This document shows, one piece after another, positions 23,160 to 32,240 of a DNA stretch of 45,229 nt. This stretch comes from Candidatus Methanocrinis natronophilus (lineage in GTDB: Archaea > Halobacteriota > Methanosarcinia > Methanotrichales > Methanotrichaceae). The notes under the pieces were generated by a model. That model saw nothing but the letters and a program-made list of their open reading frames with translations, was not told the DNA's origin and made no database searches. The position numbers were made by a program, and so were the translations under genes. Position 1 is the stretch's first letter; each line of letters begins with the position of its first letter. The DNA is taken from NCBI GenBank assembly GCA_029167045.1, contig JARFPK010000017.1, positions 1-45,229 of the forward strand, given 5' to 3'.

Positions 23160-23450
23160 CTACCATCTCCGGTAGGAGTCTCGAAACCTCTTCTTGAACT
23201 CCCAGATCTCCCGCTCCGAGGCGTTCATCCTCCACCCCAGGTCGTAGAACTCCTTCTCCCGCTCCGTCGCCGTCAGGATCGGCCGCAGGAAGCACTCGCA
23301 ACGTCTCCCGTCGAGCCCCCGCTCGGTGCACCTCCAGCCGTCGCCGTCTTTTACGTGGTTTGAGAGGTGGTGGCCGCAGACGCAGCAGATGCCGCTGCGG
23401 TGATCGGGGCGGAGCGCCTCGGGCCGCCCCCTGGGGATGGTTGGGTCCAT
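23160..23450 (-). CDS. small cysteine-rich, probably zinc-binding protein
   Basis: 96 residues from ATG 23450: MDPTIPRGRPEALRPDHRSG, then CCVCGHHLSNHVKDGDGWRCTERGLDGRRCECFL, a CxxC...C...C knuckle with a histidine pair likely to bind zinc, then a helical tail (REKEFYDLGWRMNASEREIWEFKKRFRDSYRRW). Upstream in-frame starts at 23498-23501 lie within a TATA-like element (TTTTATGA, minus strand), so the downstream start is preferred. No known family; it could be an RNA- or DNA-binding accessory. Confidence 0.55.
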   Translation of the reverse strand: MDPTIPRGRPEALRPDHRSGICCVCGHHLSNHVKDGDGWRCTERGLDGRRCECFLRPILTATEREKEFYDLGWRMNASEREIWEFKKRFRDSYRRW

Positions 23451-23598
23451 GGTCGTCAGATCCTCCTGGGCCTCGCCAGATCCCCTTGGACCCAGCATCA
23501 TAAAACCGTTTTCCCGCCAAGATCGCAGCTGTAACCGGCGTGTCGGCTGATATAGACTCCCCAGAGATCGCTGACCACGGCCGCCGAAGAGGCCCGGA

Positions 23599-26157
23599 CT
23601 AAAGGGGACCCTCCCTCCTACCCCGGAGGAAGGCTCCGCCGGTCGTCCCCCCCAGGGAGATCTCCATCGCCTGACCCTTGAGGCGGGAGAGGTCTCCTCC
23701 TCCCACCGCCTCGCCGAAGATCTCCGCCATCCTCCGGGCGTAGTCGCGGGTTCTGCCCCGAGCGTCGACGGCGATCGACGATACCCCCATGTCGGCGAGG
23801 GCGGGGACCTGATCGACCAGGGATAGCTCCACGGCGTTATAGACGCGGGTCCTGCACTCCCCATCCCTTCTGACGGGAAAGACCCGCCCGGTCTCGTCCC
23901 TGATCCCCCAGAAGTCGGCGCCGGAGGTGGCGGCCTCATCGCACCCCAGGGCGGAGGAGAGGAGGCAGTCCTCGGCGACCATCGCCTCGACGTTCCCCTG
24001 GACCAGGACCTCCAGGTCCGGCCGGTTAGGGATGAGGCGAGATCGAACTACCAGCTCTTCCACCTCCGGGGCCGAGAGCTCTGGAGAGAGGGCGAGCCTG
24101 GAGAACCTCGCCGAGAGCGCCTCTACTGCGATGCTGTTCCAGATGTTCAGACCAAAAGACCCCGAGACCCTCATCTCCGGCGCCACGGCCGCCACCGCCT
24201 CGGCGAGACCAAAACCCTCCACCATCACCTCCTCCACCTCCGCCCTCTTCAGCAGGGGCGCCGCAAAATCAAGAAAACTCCGCCGTGCTATTCTCGGCCA
24301 CTTCCAGACGAGGTCGGCTCCGCCAGCGTCGCAGATCTCTTTCGCGAGGGCAAGGATCTCCAGGAGGTCAGTGGGGGCGAAGGCCTCCGGCTTGCACCTC
24401 CTCTCCCCGGCGATGGCGACTGCGGGCTCGAAGTAGACCCGGCGGCATCCCCCCTCACAGGCCCCGGCGACGGCCGGAAGGGAGTCGGCGTAGACCGAGA
24501 CCGAAGGCCTCGATCCGGTCAGAACCGGCGTTCTAGCCGAAGGCCTCCGCTCGTCCATCAGCCCCTCGAGCTTCGCCCTCGCCCTCATCACCATCTCCTC
24601 GGCAGGTCTAAAGGAGGAAGCCACATCTTCCTCGGCGAGCTTCAGAAACTCCCGACGTAGCCGGTTGACCACCCCCAGGGGAGCGAAGAGCCCTCCTGGG
24701 TAGTCCATCTCGATCTTTCTTACGAAGAAGGGGGTCCCCCCGGCCTTAAAGAGCTGGGCTTTGATATCGTCCTGCGATAGGGGCCTCTTCTTTGCCGCCT
24801 CCATCGAGAAGTCTGCCTCCATAATCGACGATACGACCTTTCCATCCGGGAGGAAGACCTCACCCCGGAGGGCGGGGGTCATCCCGTCCCATCGGACCTC
24901 TAGATCGATAGGTATCGGCTTGCCGGGCGTTCCCGGACCCCCGCCAAGGCTCGCCCTCCGGGTTATATAGACTATAGCCCCCCTCTCCACCGGCTCGCTG
25001 GAAGGGAGGCTTATGAGCCCCTCTTCGAGCAAAACTGGAGATCTCGCCACGGTACCCACCTCTTTATCCCTCGAAGAGATGACGAGGCCGTCTCCCCTCT
25101 CCGGGACGAGCTCTCCCTCGATCCTCACAGACGCAGCCTTCCTCCGCCGGTCCCAGGAGACGACATGGCCGATCCGCAGCCCCCGGTTGTCGGGACGCTC
25201 GCAGCTGACGATCTCCCCCCGGCGTGCGCCTCCGATCCAGCCCGGGGTGAAAGACCGGTTGAAGGCGAGGGCTAGGTCTCGATAATCCCGCGCCGACGGC
25301 GCCCAATCGAACCTGGAGATGGCGTCGAGAGCCCGCCTGTAGATGGATACGACGGCCCTGACGTACTCGGGAGACCTCATCCTCCCCTCGATCTTCACCG
25401 CCTCGATGGGGGCTTTCGCCAGCTCCTGGAGGTTTGGATAGCAGGCCAGATCCTTCGAAGAGAGGAGGTACCGCCCGGGAAGAGGGACCTCCTCCAGCCC
25501 CAGAGGCCTCCCCCAGGGGTCCCTCTCTTTGGCCCGCATGAGAGAATAGGGCTTTCGGCAGGGTTGGGCGCATAGCCCCCGGTTTCCGCTCCTGCCGCCG
25601 ATCGCCGAGGAGAGGAGGCACTGGCCGGAGTAAGAGTAGCATAGGGCGCCGTGGACGAAGACCTCGACCCCGATGGAGGCCTTCTCTCCGATCTCCACCA
25701 CCTCCGGGAGGGTCAGCTCCCTGGCCAGGACCGCTCGCGATAACCCCATCTCGGCGCACCACCGCGCCCCTTCGAGGGTCGATATCGTCATCTGGGTGGA
25801 GGCGTGAAGCTCCAGGTCGGGGACTATATCTCTCGCCAGGCGCAGGACCCCCAGGTCCTGGACGAGGACGGCGTCGGCCCCCATCCCGTAGAGGGCGAGG
25901 AGCCGCTCTGCTACCTCTCCGACCTCGGCCTCGGGGATGAGGGTGTTGACGGCGACGTAGACCCGGACGCCCCGGAGGTGGGCTAGGTCGATGGCCTTGG
26001 CTAGCTGCTGATCGTCGAAGTTCTCTGCCCCCCTCCTCGCCCCAAACCTCTTTCCCGCCAGGTAGACGGCGTCGGCCCCGGCGTCCAGGGCTGCGAGAAG
26101 TCCGTCCCAGGACCCGGCAGGGGCCAAAAGCTCCGGGACCTCTCTTGATCGTCTCAC
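23599..26157 (-). CDS. peptidase U32 family protein with DUF3656-like C-terminal region
   Basis: 852 residues. An N-terminal U32 TIM-barrel-like domain (PELLAPAGSWDGLLAALDAGADAVYLAGKRFGARRGAENF; DLELHASTQMTIST; VEVFVHGALCYSYSGQCLLSSAIGGRSGNRGLCAQPCRKPY) carries the cysteine set thought to bind an Fe-S cluster. The middle domain and a second U32-like half (FGLNIWNSIAVEAL...LVQGNVEAMVAEDCLL) give the long RlhA-type architecture. Bacterial RlhA helps hydroxylate a cytidine in 23S rRNA; related U32 proteins act in tRNA hydroxylation. A tRNA/rRNA modification role is thus more likely than proteolysis. The GTG start is probably leaderless. Confidence 0.9.
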   Translation of the reverse strand: MRRSREVPELLAPAGSWDGLLAALDAGADAVYLAGKRFGARRGAENFDDQQLAKAIDLAHLRGVRVYVAVNTLIPEAEVGEVAERLLALYGMGADAVLVQDLGVLRLARDIVPDLELHASTQMTISTLEGARWCAEMGLSRAVLARELTLPEVVEIGEKASIGVEVFVHGALCYSYSGQCLLSSAIGGRSGNRGLCAQPCRKPYSLMRAKERDPWGRPLGLEEVPLPGRYLLSSKDLACYPNLQELAKAPIEAVKIEGRMRSPEYVRAVVSIYRRALDAISRFDWAPSARDYRDLALAFNRSFTPGWIGGARRGEIVSCERPDNRGLRIGHVVSWDRRRKAASVRIEGELVPERGDGLVISSRDKEVGTVARSPVLLEEGLISLPSSEPVERGAIVYITRRASLGGGPGTPGKPIPIDLEVRWDGMTPALRGEVFLPDGKVVSSIMEADFSMEAAKKRPLSQDDIKAQLFKAGGTPFFVRKIEMDYPGGLFAPLGVVNRLRREFLKLAEEDVASSFRPAEEMVMRARAKLEGLMDERRPSARTPVLTGSRPSVSVYADSLPAVAGACEGGCRRVYFEPAVAIAGERRCKPEAFAPTDLLEILALAKEICDAGGADLVWKWPRIARRSFLDFAAPLLKRAEVEEVMVEGFGLAEAVAAVAPEMRVSGSFGLNIWNSIAVEALSARFSRLALSPELSAPEVEELVVRSRLIPNRPDLEVLVQGNVEAMVAEDCLLSSALGCDEAATSGADFWGIRDETGRVFPVRRDGECRTRVYNAVELSLVDQVPALADMGVSSIAVDARGRTRDYARRMAEIFGEAVGGGDLSRLKGQAMEISLGGTTGGAFLRGRREGPL

Positions 26158-26179
26158 GGTAGAGAAGCCGGGAGGGCAG

Positions 26180-26193
26180 GATATATCTTTATC
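26180..26193. promoter_or_regulatory. shared divergent TATA region
   Basis: ATATATCTTTATCT reads as a TATA element on both strands, about 25-30 nt from the GTG of the U32 gene (26157) and the GTG of the exporter gene (26218). Confidence 0.5.
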
Positions 26194-26217
26194 TCATTTT
26201 CCGTCTTCTGTCTTAGC

Positions 26218-27132
26218 GTGGAACCGATCTTCGCCCTCGTCCTCGTAGTAACGGGCGTCGCCGCTGGCTTCGCCTCCGGGATGCTGGGGGTAGGTGGGGG
26301 CTTCATCATGGTCCCGGTCCAGATCTGGGTCCTCACCTCTTTGGGGGTCGAGCCTACCATGGCGATCAGGATCTCCTTTGGGACCGCCCTGGCGGTAGCC
26401 CTCCCCACCGCCGTCAACGGGGCCTTCGGCCATCACCGCAGGGGCGCCGTCGTCCCCAGGGCCTCCCTCTTCCTGGGGGTTGCCGGCTTCGCCGGGGCCT
26501 TCTTCGGGGGGGCCGTGGCCGCGGTAGCCCCCGGTGAGGTTTTGAGGGTCGCCTTCGGCCTCGTGGTGATAGCTGCAGCGGTGAGGATGGCGACCGCCCC
26601 CGATCCCAGGTCCGGAGGAGGCGACGAGGTCGAAGGAGGCGGTCGGTTAGATGGAGATGACGTGGTCGATGGAGCCGACGGAGGATATGGGGGCGGAGGG
26701 GGCGGCGCCTTATCGAGGAGCGACGGCGTCTACCTCCTCCTGGGGCTGCCCATCGGCTTCATATCCGGCCTCGTCGGGATCGGAGGAGGGCTGATGATGG
26801 TCCCGGTCCTCGCCATGGCGATGGGGTTTGGGATCCACAGGGCGGTCGGGACCTCCACCGCCGCCATCATCCTCACCTCCTCGGGAGGCGTCCTCTCCTA
26901 CGTCTACCACGGCCTCGCCGTCCCCGGCCTGCCCCCCTTCAGCCTCGGATACGTCAACCTCCTCCAGGCGGCGCTCCTCGCCGGCACCAGCATCCCCATG
27001 GCTTGGGCGGGGGTCCGGGCGGCACACCGCCTCCCCGCCGATCGGCTGAGGGGCGTCTTCTCCCTCGTCATGGTCTACATCGGCCTGGAGATGATGGGGG
27101 CCTTCGAGATCTTCCGCCTTCTTATCCGATGA
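26218..27132 (+). CDS. TauE/SafE-family membrane transporter (putative sulfite/anion exporter)
   Basis: 304 residues; GTG start. Two homologous halves each begin with the family motif: GVAAGFASGMLGVGGGFIMVPVQIW at the N-terminus and GFISGLVGIGGGLMMVPVLAMAM after the middle. About eight hydrophobic helices are joined by a glycine/aspartate-rich cytoplasmic linker (about residues 125-160: SGGGDEVEGGGRLDGDDVVDG), which is unusually long and low in complexity. Relatives move sulfite, sulfoacetate or similar anions out of the cell. Substrate unknown here; no sulfur-metabolism genes are adjacent. Confidence 0.88.
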   Translation: MEPIFALVLVVTGVAAGFASGMLGVGGGFIMVPVQIWVLTSLGVEPTMAIRISFGTALAVALPTAVNGAFGHHRRGAVVPRASLFLGVAGFAGAFFGGAVAAVAPGEVLRVAFGLVVIAAAVRMATAPDPRSGGGDEVEGGGRLDGDDVVDGADGGYGGGGGGALSRSDGVYLLLGLPIGFISGLVGIGGGLMMVPVLAMAMGFGIHRAVGTSTAAIILTSSGGVLSYVYHGLAVPGLPPFSLGYVNLLQAALLAGTSIPMAWAGVRAAHRLPADRLRGVFSLVMVYIGLEMMGAFEIFRLLIR

Positions 27133-27333
27133 AGATCGGTTTGATATAATTAATTTAATATAATATGTCTCCGGATATCGCGCCCCAGCTCCCGGATAAC
27201 CACCTTTATATCAAGTTGGAGAGCTAACATGGATGAATAACCAGGAGCGGTATAGTCCCCAGGAGGATCATATCGGCCTGCTTTTTGAATCTAAAATATG
27301 AGATTTCATCATTGAAGAGGGAGCGAGGGTAAG
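27133..27333. other. intergenic region
   Basis: Begins with a very AT-rich tract (27140-27170) that could end the exporter transcript. A TATA-like TCTAAAATATG near 27290-27300, followed by GGGAGCGAGG, suits the start of the TPR gene. Confidence 0.4.
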
Positions 27334-28740
27334 ATGGTCATAGAGATGAGCAGCCCCTGGATCGCAGGGCCCGTCGGCGCGGCTGCCGGCGCGGCTCTTG
27401 CGTGGATCGCGAGCGAGTACCAGACGAGGAAGACCTACAGGAACGTCCTCCTCCTCCTCGCCAAGAGCGCCGACGACTTCGCCGGGATGGGCCAGTTGGA
27501 TAAGGCCCTGTCCATATACGATCAGGTCTTAAAGGAGATCCCGAGGCTAGAGCCCGCCGTCCGGGGGGAGATGAGGTTCAGAGAGGGGCTCTGCAGGTAC
27601 GCCTCGTCCTTCGAGGGGGCGAGGGAGAGGAACCTCGCCGGAGCGGTCGCGGCCTTCGAGGAGGCCATCCGCCTCTTCAAGCCAGAGAAGAGTCCCGTCG
27701 AGCATGCTCAAGCCCAGAACGGCCTCGGGATCTCCCTGGTCCGCCTCTCTGATACGGGGGCGGCCAAAGGCGATATCGACTGGGCCGGAAGGGGGGGTGG
27801 GGAGGTCCGGGAGGAGAATCTGAGGCGGGCTCTCCTCGCCTTCGAGGCTGCCCTTAGCCTCTACTCCGCCGAGGGAAGGGCTCAGGAGAGAGCCCAGACC
27901 GAGAACAACCTCGGCGACGCCCGCCTCCTCCTCGCCCGCCTCCGTCTCTCCGGCCCCGCCCCCTCCGCTGCAAAAGCGGCAGCTTCGGATCTGGAGAGGG
28001 CGATCGAAGCCTACGAGGCGGCGCTGAAGTTCAGGACGGCAGAAGATCACCCCGAGGACCGCGCCGAGACCCAGACCAGCCTAGGCCGGGCCTGGATGGC
28101 CCTCGCCGAGCTCGAAGAGGGGGATATGAGGGAGGGGCATCTGGAGAAGGCGATCATCAACTTCAAGGCAGCCCTGGAGCTTCGGACCCTCGAATCTCAC
28201 CCCTTCGAGCGGGCCGAGACCCAGACCCTCCTCGGCCGGGCCCTGGTCCTGGAGGCCGAACCCCGTGCGGAGGGGGGGGAGATCCGGTGGTCCGACCGGG
28301 AGGGGCTGAAGGCGGCGATGGAGGCCTACGAAGAGGCCCTCACCATCAGGACCCAAAAGGCCAGTCCGGAGGAGTACGCCGAGACGAAGGGCCTTCTTGC
28401 CAGAGCCCTGGTCATCCTCTCGGCCCCCGCCGGGGGCTCCGAGGACGCAGCCCATCTTAAGCGGGCGATCGGGGCCTTCGAGGATGCCCTCGCCGTCATG
28501 ACCCTGGAAGCCCATCCGGAAGAGTATGCTACGATCCAAAACGACCTGGGGATAGCCTACCGGAACCTATCGAAGCTGGAGGATCGGGAGGAGAACCTGG
28601 AGCGGTCGATACTCGCCTACGAGGAGGCGCTCCGGGCTAGGTCCGGCGGGGCGAGGAAGGTGGGAGGGAAAGAAACGAATGAGAGAGACGGAGAGGAGTT
28701 GGAGGGCGGAGGCGAGGTGGGTGGGGTTAGGGCCCTTTGA
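27334..28740 (+). CDS. membrane-anchored tetratricopeptide-repeat protein
   Basis: 468 residues. A short hydrophobic N-terminus (IAGPVGAAAGAALAWIA, residues 8-24) would anchor or associate it with the membrane. At least seven TPR-like helical pairs follow, with a repeated phrase of the type RAIxAYEAALKxRTxExxPxxxAxTQxxLGxA (about residues 110-440). This repeat, with its long inserts between pairs, resembles tandem TPR arrays of bacterial and archaeal NB-ARC/CHAT-type scaffold proteins, but no catalytic domain is attached. The tail is acidic and glycine-rich. It probably serves as a protein-binding scaffold. Confidence 0.8.
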   Translation: MVIEMSSPWIAGPVGAAAGAALAWIASEYQTRKTYRNVLLLLAKSADDFAGMGQLDKALSIYDQVLKEIPRLEPAVRGEMRFREGLCRYASSFEGARERNLAGAVAAFEEAIRLFKPEKSPVEHAQAQNGLGISLVRLSDTGAAKGDIDWAGRGGGEVREENLRRALLAFEAALSLYSAEGRAQERAQTENNLGDARLLLARLRLSGPAPSAAKAAASDLERAIEAYEAALKFRTAEDHPEDRAETQTSLGRAWMALAELEEGDMREGHLEKAIINFKAALELRTLESHPFERAETQTLLGRALVLEAEPRAEGGEIRWSDREGLKAAMEAYEEALTIRTQKASPEEYAETKGLLARALVILSAPAGGSEDAAHLKRAIGAFEDALAVMTLEAHPEEYATIQNDLGIAYRNLSKLEDREENLERSILAYEEALRARSGGARKVGGKETNERDGEELEGGGEVGGVRAL

Positions 28741-28851
28741 GCGACCATTGGGTCTCAACCGTCAGGATGAGTCCTCTCCCGAACCAGAGATGATGGCGAT
28801 TGATACATCATCGAAAACATACATATCCTCCATCCCCCAACCAGGGACTAC

Positions 28852-29229
28852 ATGACGAACTTCAACGTCCTTCTGGAGGGCGCCTGGCTGGTAAAGGACG
28901 TCAAGTCCACCGACGACGCCATCGGGGTCGCGATATCCGAGGCCGGAAAGAGGCTGAACAACAAGAAGCTCGACTTCGTCGAGGTGGAGGTGGGCCAGAC
29001 GATCTGTCCCGCCTGCGGCGAGTCCCTCGACGGCGTCTTCATGGTGGCGGGAACCGCCCTCGTCGGCCTCCTCTTCGAGATCAAGGTCTACGACGCCGAG
29101 AACGAGGAGCATGCCTTCCGGATCTCCAAGGCGATGGTGGGAAAGGCCCTGGGAGCCGTCCCCCTCAAGCTCGTGGAGACGGAGGAGATGGAGGGCGGGG
29201 GGGGCAGAAGGCCGGCGAGGTCGAGGTAG
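28852..29229 (+). CDS. UPF0212 (DUF555) family protein
   Basis: 125 residues. TNFNVLLEGAWLVKDVKSTDDAIGVAISEAGKRLNNKKLDFVEVEVGQTICPACGESLDGVFMVAGTALVGLLFEIKVYDAENEEHAFRISKAMVGKAL covers the whole archaeal UPF0212 family, including the CPACGE pair of cysteines likely to bind zinc with a partner. The function of this euryarchaeal family is unknown. The gene-specific C-terminal extension (EMEGGGGRRPARSR) is glycine- and arginine-rich. It stands alone, with the helicase gene converging on its end. Confidence 0.93.
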   Translation: MTNFNVLLEGAWLVKDVKSTDDAIGVAISEAGKRLNNKKLDFVEVEVGQTICPACGESLDGVFMVAGTALVGLLFEIKVYDAENEEHAFRISKAMVGKALGAVPLKLVETEEMEGGGGRRPARSR

Positions 29230-29316
29230 TCATAGTCAGGATATCCAAGATCAGATCTCCCGATTTCGAAATATGGGGTTGGAAATACTCCCTGAGAATT
29301 TAGGATCTCCGGCCCC

Positions 29317-31437
29317 CTATCTCTCCCACTCCGCCCCCCGCGCCCTGATGATCTCCCGGCTCTTTTTCGCGTCGGTGACGATCAGCTCATCCCGGATCCA
29401 CTTCGGGAGGAAGGGCAGAACGCCGCCCCTTCCCCCCTCCCTGAACCGCCGGTCGCAGAAGAGGATCACCCCCCGCTCCGAGGCGTCCCTGATCACCCTC
29501 CCCGCCCCCTGCAGCCCCCTATTTATAGCCGGGAGGGTGTAAGCGATGAGCATCCCGTTCTTCTGGCCGTACTTCCTGACGTAGTACTGGTTTATCTCCC
29601 TCTGGATCTCGTTGTAGAAGCCGAGGGGGAGGCCGACGACGGCGACGCCGCTTAGCGCCTCCCCCTTGTAGTCTATCCCCTCGGCGAGCTTCCCACCGGA
29701 TACCCCCAGGAGGACGGCTCCCCCCTTCTTTCCAGCCCGGAAGAAATCCTCCAGGATCCCCGGAACGTCCTCGGCGTTCCTCGGCTCTAGGTAGAGCAGT
29801 TTTCCTACCTTCCTCGCTGAGCCCTTGCATGTCGTCTCATACTGGCTCATCATCGAGTAAGACGTGAAGAAGACGGCGACGTTTCCTGCCACCTCCTCTA
29901 TCATCGCTTCGATGTGATCGGCGATCTCCCTCCTGTTTACCGCCTCGTCCCTCTTCTCCAGCTGCGTCGTCGCCGTCTTGGCGACCATGAGGAGCCTGTT
30001 CTCCGGGGGGAAGGGGTTGGGCAGGCTCATCTTCTTCGCCCTATCCTTCTCGGCTAGGAGGTAGAGCTCGTAGGCGTCCAGGGGAGAGAGGGTCCCGCTG
30101 AGCATCACCGTGGCGTTGATGTTGTCTACGACCCTCCTCACCAGGGGGGCGGGATCGATGTTGTTCACTTCCAGCCACGCCCTCTTCTTATCTCCGGTGC
30201 CGGTGACGGAGATCTTCCTCTGATAAGAGAGGTCCCGTTCGGCCATCTCCACGTCCCCGAGGAATAGGAGGACATGGGCGAGGCTCGGCTCAATATCTCC
30301 CTTCAGATTCTCGCGGTCCCCCTCGGCGAGCTCCATCTCCGCCACCGTCACCGCCACCTCCGTCGCCGCCGAGAGCGCCTCTTCTACGTCGTCGAACCCC
30401 TGATAGAGGAACTCCCGCAAGAGGTCTGCGTCCAGGAGCTCTTCCCCCTCCTGAACCCTCGCCTGACGGCTCTGGATGTACTTCCTGAGCCTCGGGAGGA
30501 GGGTCTTGGTCACCTCCACCCCCCTCAGCCGGGATGAGGCCTCCAGGGAAGACTCCAGGAGCCTCGCCTGACCCATCGACTCCTGGTACTTCTCCACCTC
30601 CTTCTCGGCGAGGTCGATCATCCTCGGTGAGAGGACCCTCGTATTGAGGGCCCTGACGGCGTCCCCCAGGTTATGGGCCTCGTCGACGAATAACGTCAAA
30701 GACTCCCGATCCATCTCCAGCCAGTCGAAGATGATCTCCTGAAACTCGGGGCTGAAGAGGTGAGAGTAGTTGAGGATGACGATCTCGCTCCCTTTGGCGG
30801 AGAGGCTCATCACCTCGTAAGGGCACAGGTCCATGCACTCCCTCATGAAACGGTCCGGAGACCTGATCCCGGACCGGAGGTCTTCAACGAGGTCCAGGAT
30901 CTGACCGGAATGTCTGAAGTGGGGCTTGCCCTGGAGCTCGAAGACCTCTCTTGTCATCATGTAATACGGGCAGAAGGTCCTGTAACCCGGGACGGATGGG
31001 GGTGCGTTCCTGTCTTGGGACGGGTCGTAGAACTTCCCCCCCACCTCCCCCAGCCTCGCTATCATCTTCCTCTTCGTCCACTCCCGCAGCCTGGCGCACC
31101 CGGAGTAGACCGACTCTCCGGAGAACTCGTCGGCTAGGGGGCAGATCTTCTGTTTTCCCACCATGTAAGCGATGGTGGGCTTGTGCCTCGTCTTCGACCA
31201 GATCTTCTCTATCTCGTCGAGGTAAATGTCTATCTGGCTGATGGTCCTCACCGCCACCGCTATCTTGCCGGGGGCCGCTGCCAGGGCCGCTGAGATGCAG
31301 CTGGTCTTGCCGCTGCCGGTGGGGGCATCGATCATCAAGACCGCGTGCTCCCCGTCTCTGACGGTCCCGTAAACGTCGTCGAGCATGGCGTCCTGGTAAG
31401 GCCTCAACGACTCGTAGGGGAAGTAGTCCAGATACAC
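29317..31437 (-). CDS. XPD/Rad3-like superfamily 2 DNA helicase
   Basis: 706 residues. Walker A is APTGSGKTS (about residues 39-47) and the DEAH box LFVDEAHNL. The four cysteines of the Fe-S domain are recognisable in KQKICPLADEF, YSGCARL, TFCPYYM and CMDLCPYE. The C-terminal motor has motif VI QGAGRVIRDASERGVILFCDRRF. XPD-family enzymes unwind DNA 5' to 3' in nucleotide excision repair. Archaeal XPD is commonly about 600-650 residues, so this is slightly long. It lies among other stress and repair genes. Confidence 0.93.
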   Translation of the reverse strand: MYLDYFPYESLRPYQDAMLDDVYGTVRDGEHAVLMIDAPTGSGKTSCISAALAAAPGKIAVAVRTISQIDIYLDEIEKIWSKTRHKPTIAYMVGKQKICPLADEFSGESVYSGCARLREWTKRKMIARLGEVGGKFYDPSQDRNAPPSVPGYRTFCPYYMMTREVFELQGKPHFRHSGQILDLVEDLRSGIRSPDRFMRECMDLCPYEVMSLSAKGSEIVILNYSHLFSPEFQEIIFDWLEMDRESLTLFVDEAHNLGDAVRALNTRVLSPRMIDLAEKEVEKYQESMGQARLLESSLEASSRLRGVEVTKTLLPRLRKYIQSRQARVQEGEELLDADLLREFLYQGFDDVEEALSAATEVAVTVAEMELAEGDRENLKGDIEPSLAHVLLFLGDVEMAERDLSYQRKISVTGTGDKKRAWLEVNNIDPAPLVRRVVDNINATVMLSGTLSPLDAYELYLLAEKDRAKKMSLPNPFPPENRLLMVAKTATTQLEKRDEAVNRREIADHIEAMIEEVAGNVAVFFTSYSMMSQYETTCKGSARKVGKLLYLEPRNAEDVPGILEDFFRAGKKGGAVLLGVSGGKLAEGIDYKGEALSGVAVVGLPLGFYNEIQREINQYYVRKYGQKNGMLIAYTLPAINRGLQGAGRVIRDASERGVILFCDRRFREGGRGGVLPFLPKWIRDELIVTDAKKSREIIRARGAEWER

Positions 31438-31542
31438 GGTGGACCCCTTTCCAGCTTAATGGTGATAAAGGCTATCCACCGTCTCCCGCAGAGGGCCCGG
31501 CTCCCATCCTCCCGGATCCCCAGAGGGGTTTCAATTAAAAAG

Positions 31543-31549
31543 GTTTAAA
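31543..31549 (+). promoter_or_regulatory. TATA-like box for secreted protein
   Basis: TTTAAAT about 37 nt before ATG 31583, followed by GGGAG at 31574-31578. Confidence 0.45.
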
Positions 31550-31582
31550 TGTAATTACGTTATATGATATTCTGGGAGTAAG

Positions 31583-32137
31583 ATGAAGACCTCTACCGCC
31601 CTTTACCTAGTCCTGATCGCCTCCGGCGCCATACTGGCGGCCACTGCATCAGCCTCGCCGGCTTTTCAGGATGGGTTCGTCACTGGATTTTTGAGCTTCA
31701 CGGGTGAAGGCCAGACTGAGATCGTCAGCTCCAATCTCGACCGATGGAAGGGTTTTTCCAACACCGAAGTCCTCTACGGCAAGGGCTCTATAGACTACTT
31801 CTCCACCGGCTTTTGGAACCAGTCCGCCGGGGTCGCAACCATTAACCGGAAGATAGAGTTTCCCAAGGGGCTCCTCGTAAACGTCCAGCATTTCGATTCG
31901 TCCCGGGTCTTCAACAAAGGGTCTGGGGTGGACATATCCAACGTAAATGTCGTCTCCTCCTATTCGGGGATGGACAGGATGGTCATCTCGGAGAACGCCA
32001 CCACCTTCGACGTCAAGAGCGAGTTCGATGGGATCTGGAACCTGGAAGCCTTCAGAAACGACATAAACCGCAAGATAGATACCAAGACCACCCTGGACGG
32101 GAAGTTCGAGATAAATAAAGAGCTCACCTTCAGATGA
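31583..32137 (+). CDS. secreted protein, unknown function
   Basis: 184 residues. Signal peptide MKTSTALYLVLIASGAILAATASA, then a beta-rich mature protein: FVTGFLSFTGEGQTEIVSSNLDRWKGFSNTEVLYGKGSIDYFSTGF... and two acidic/asparagine-rich strands (VNVVSSYSGMDRMVISENATTF). There is no membrane anchor at the C-terminus and no known domain. Several N-x-S/T sites (NQS, NAT) could be glycosylated. It is located just before the pspA operon but has its own promoter, so a shared role in envelope stress is only a guess. Confidence 0.65.
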   Translation: MKTSTALYLVLIASGAILAATASASPAFQDGFVTGFLSFTGEGQTEIVSSNLDRWKGFSNTEVLYGKGSIDYFSTGFWNQSAGVATINRKIEFPKGLLVNVQHFDSSRVFNKGSGVDISNVNVVSSYSGMDRMVISENATTFDVKSEFDGIWNLEAFRNDINRKIDTKTTLDGKFEINKELTFR

Positions 32138-32200
32138 CCTGGGATGGGAGCCGTAGACTCAAAAACCCTCCGCCAGGGCCACCCTCATACCACCTCAAGG

Positions 32201-32208
32201 TTTATAAA
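32201..32208 (+). promoter_or_regulatory. TATA box of pspA operon
   Basis: TTTATAAA about 40 nt before ATG 32241; GGGGG near 32228-32232 may serve as ribosome site. Confidence 0.6.
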
Positions 32209-32240
32209 TTCAAAAATATCAGCTCAAAGGGGGCTTTATA

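Noticed and set aside
23451-23939. Extension of the zinc-binding protein to 259 residues
   Set aside because: The added part is antisense-free but overlaps the U32 gene on the same strand in a wrong frame and has no family features.
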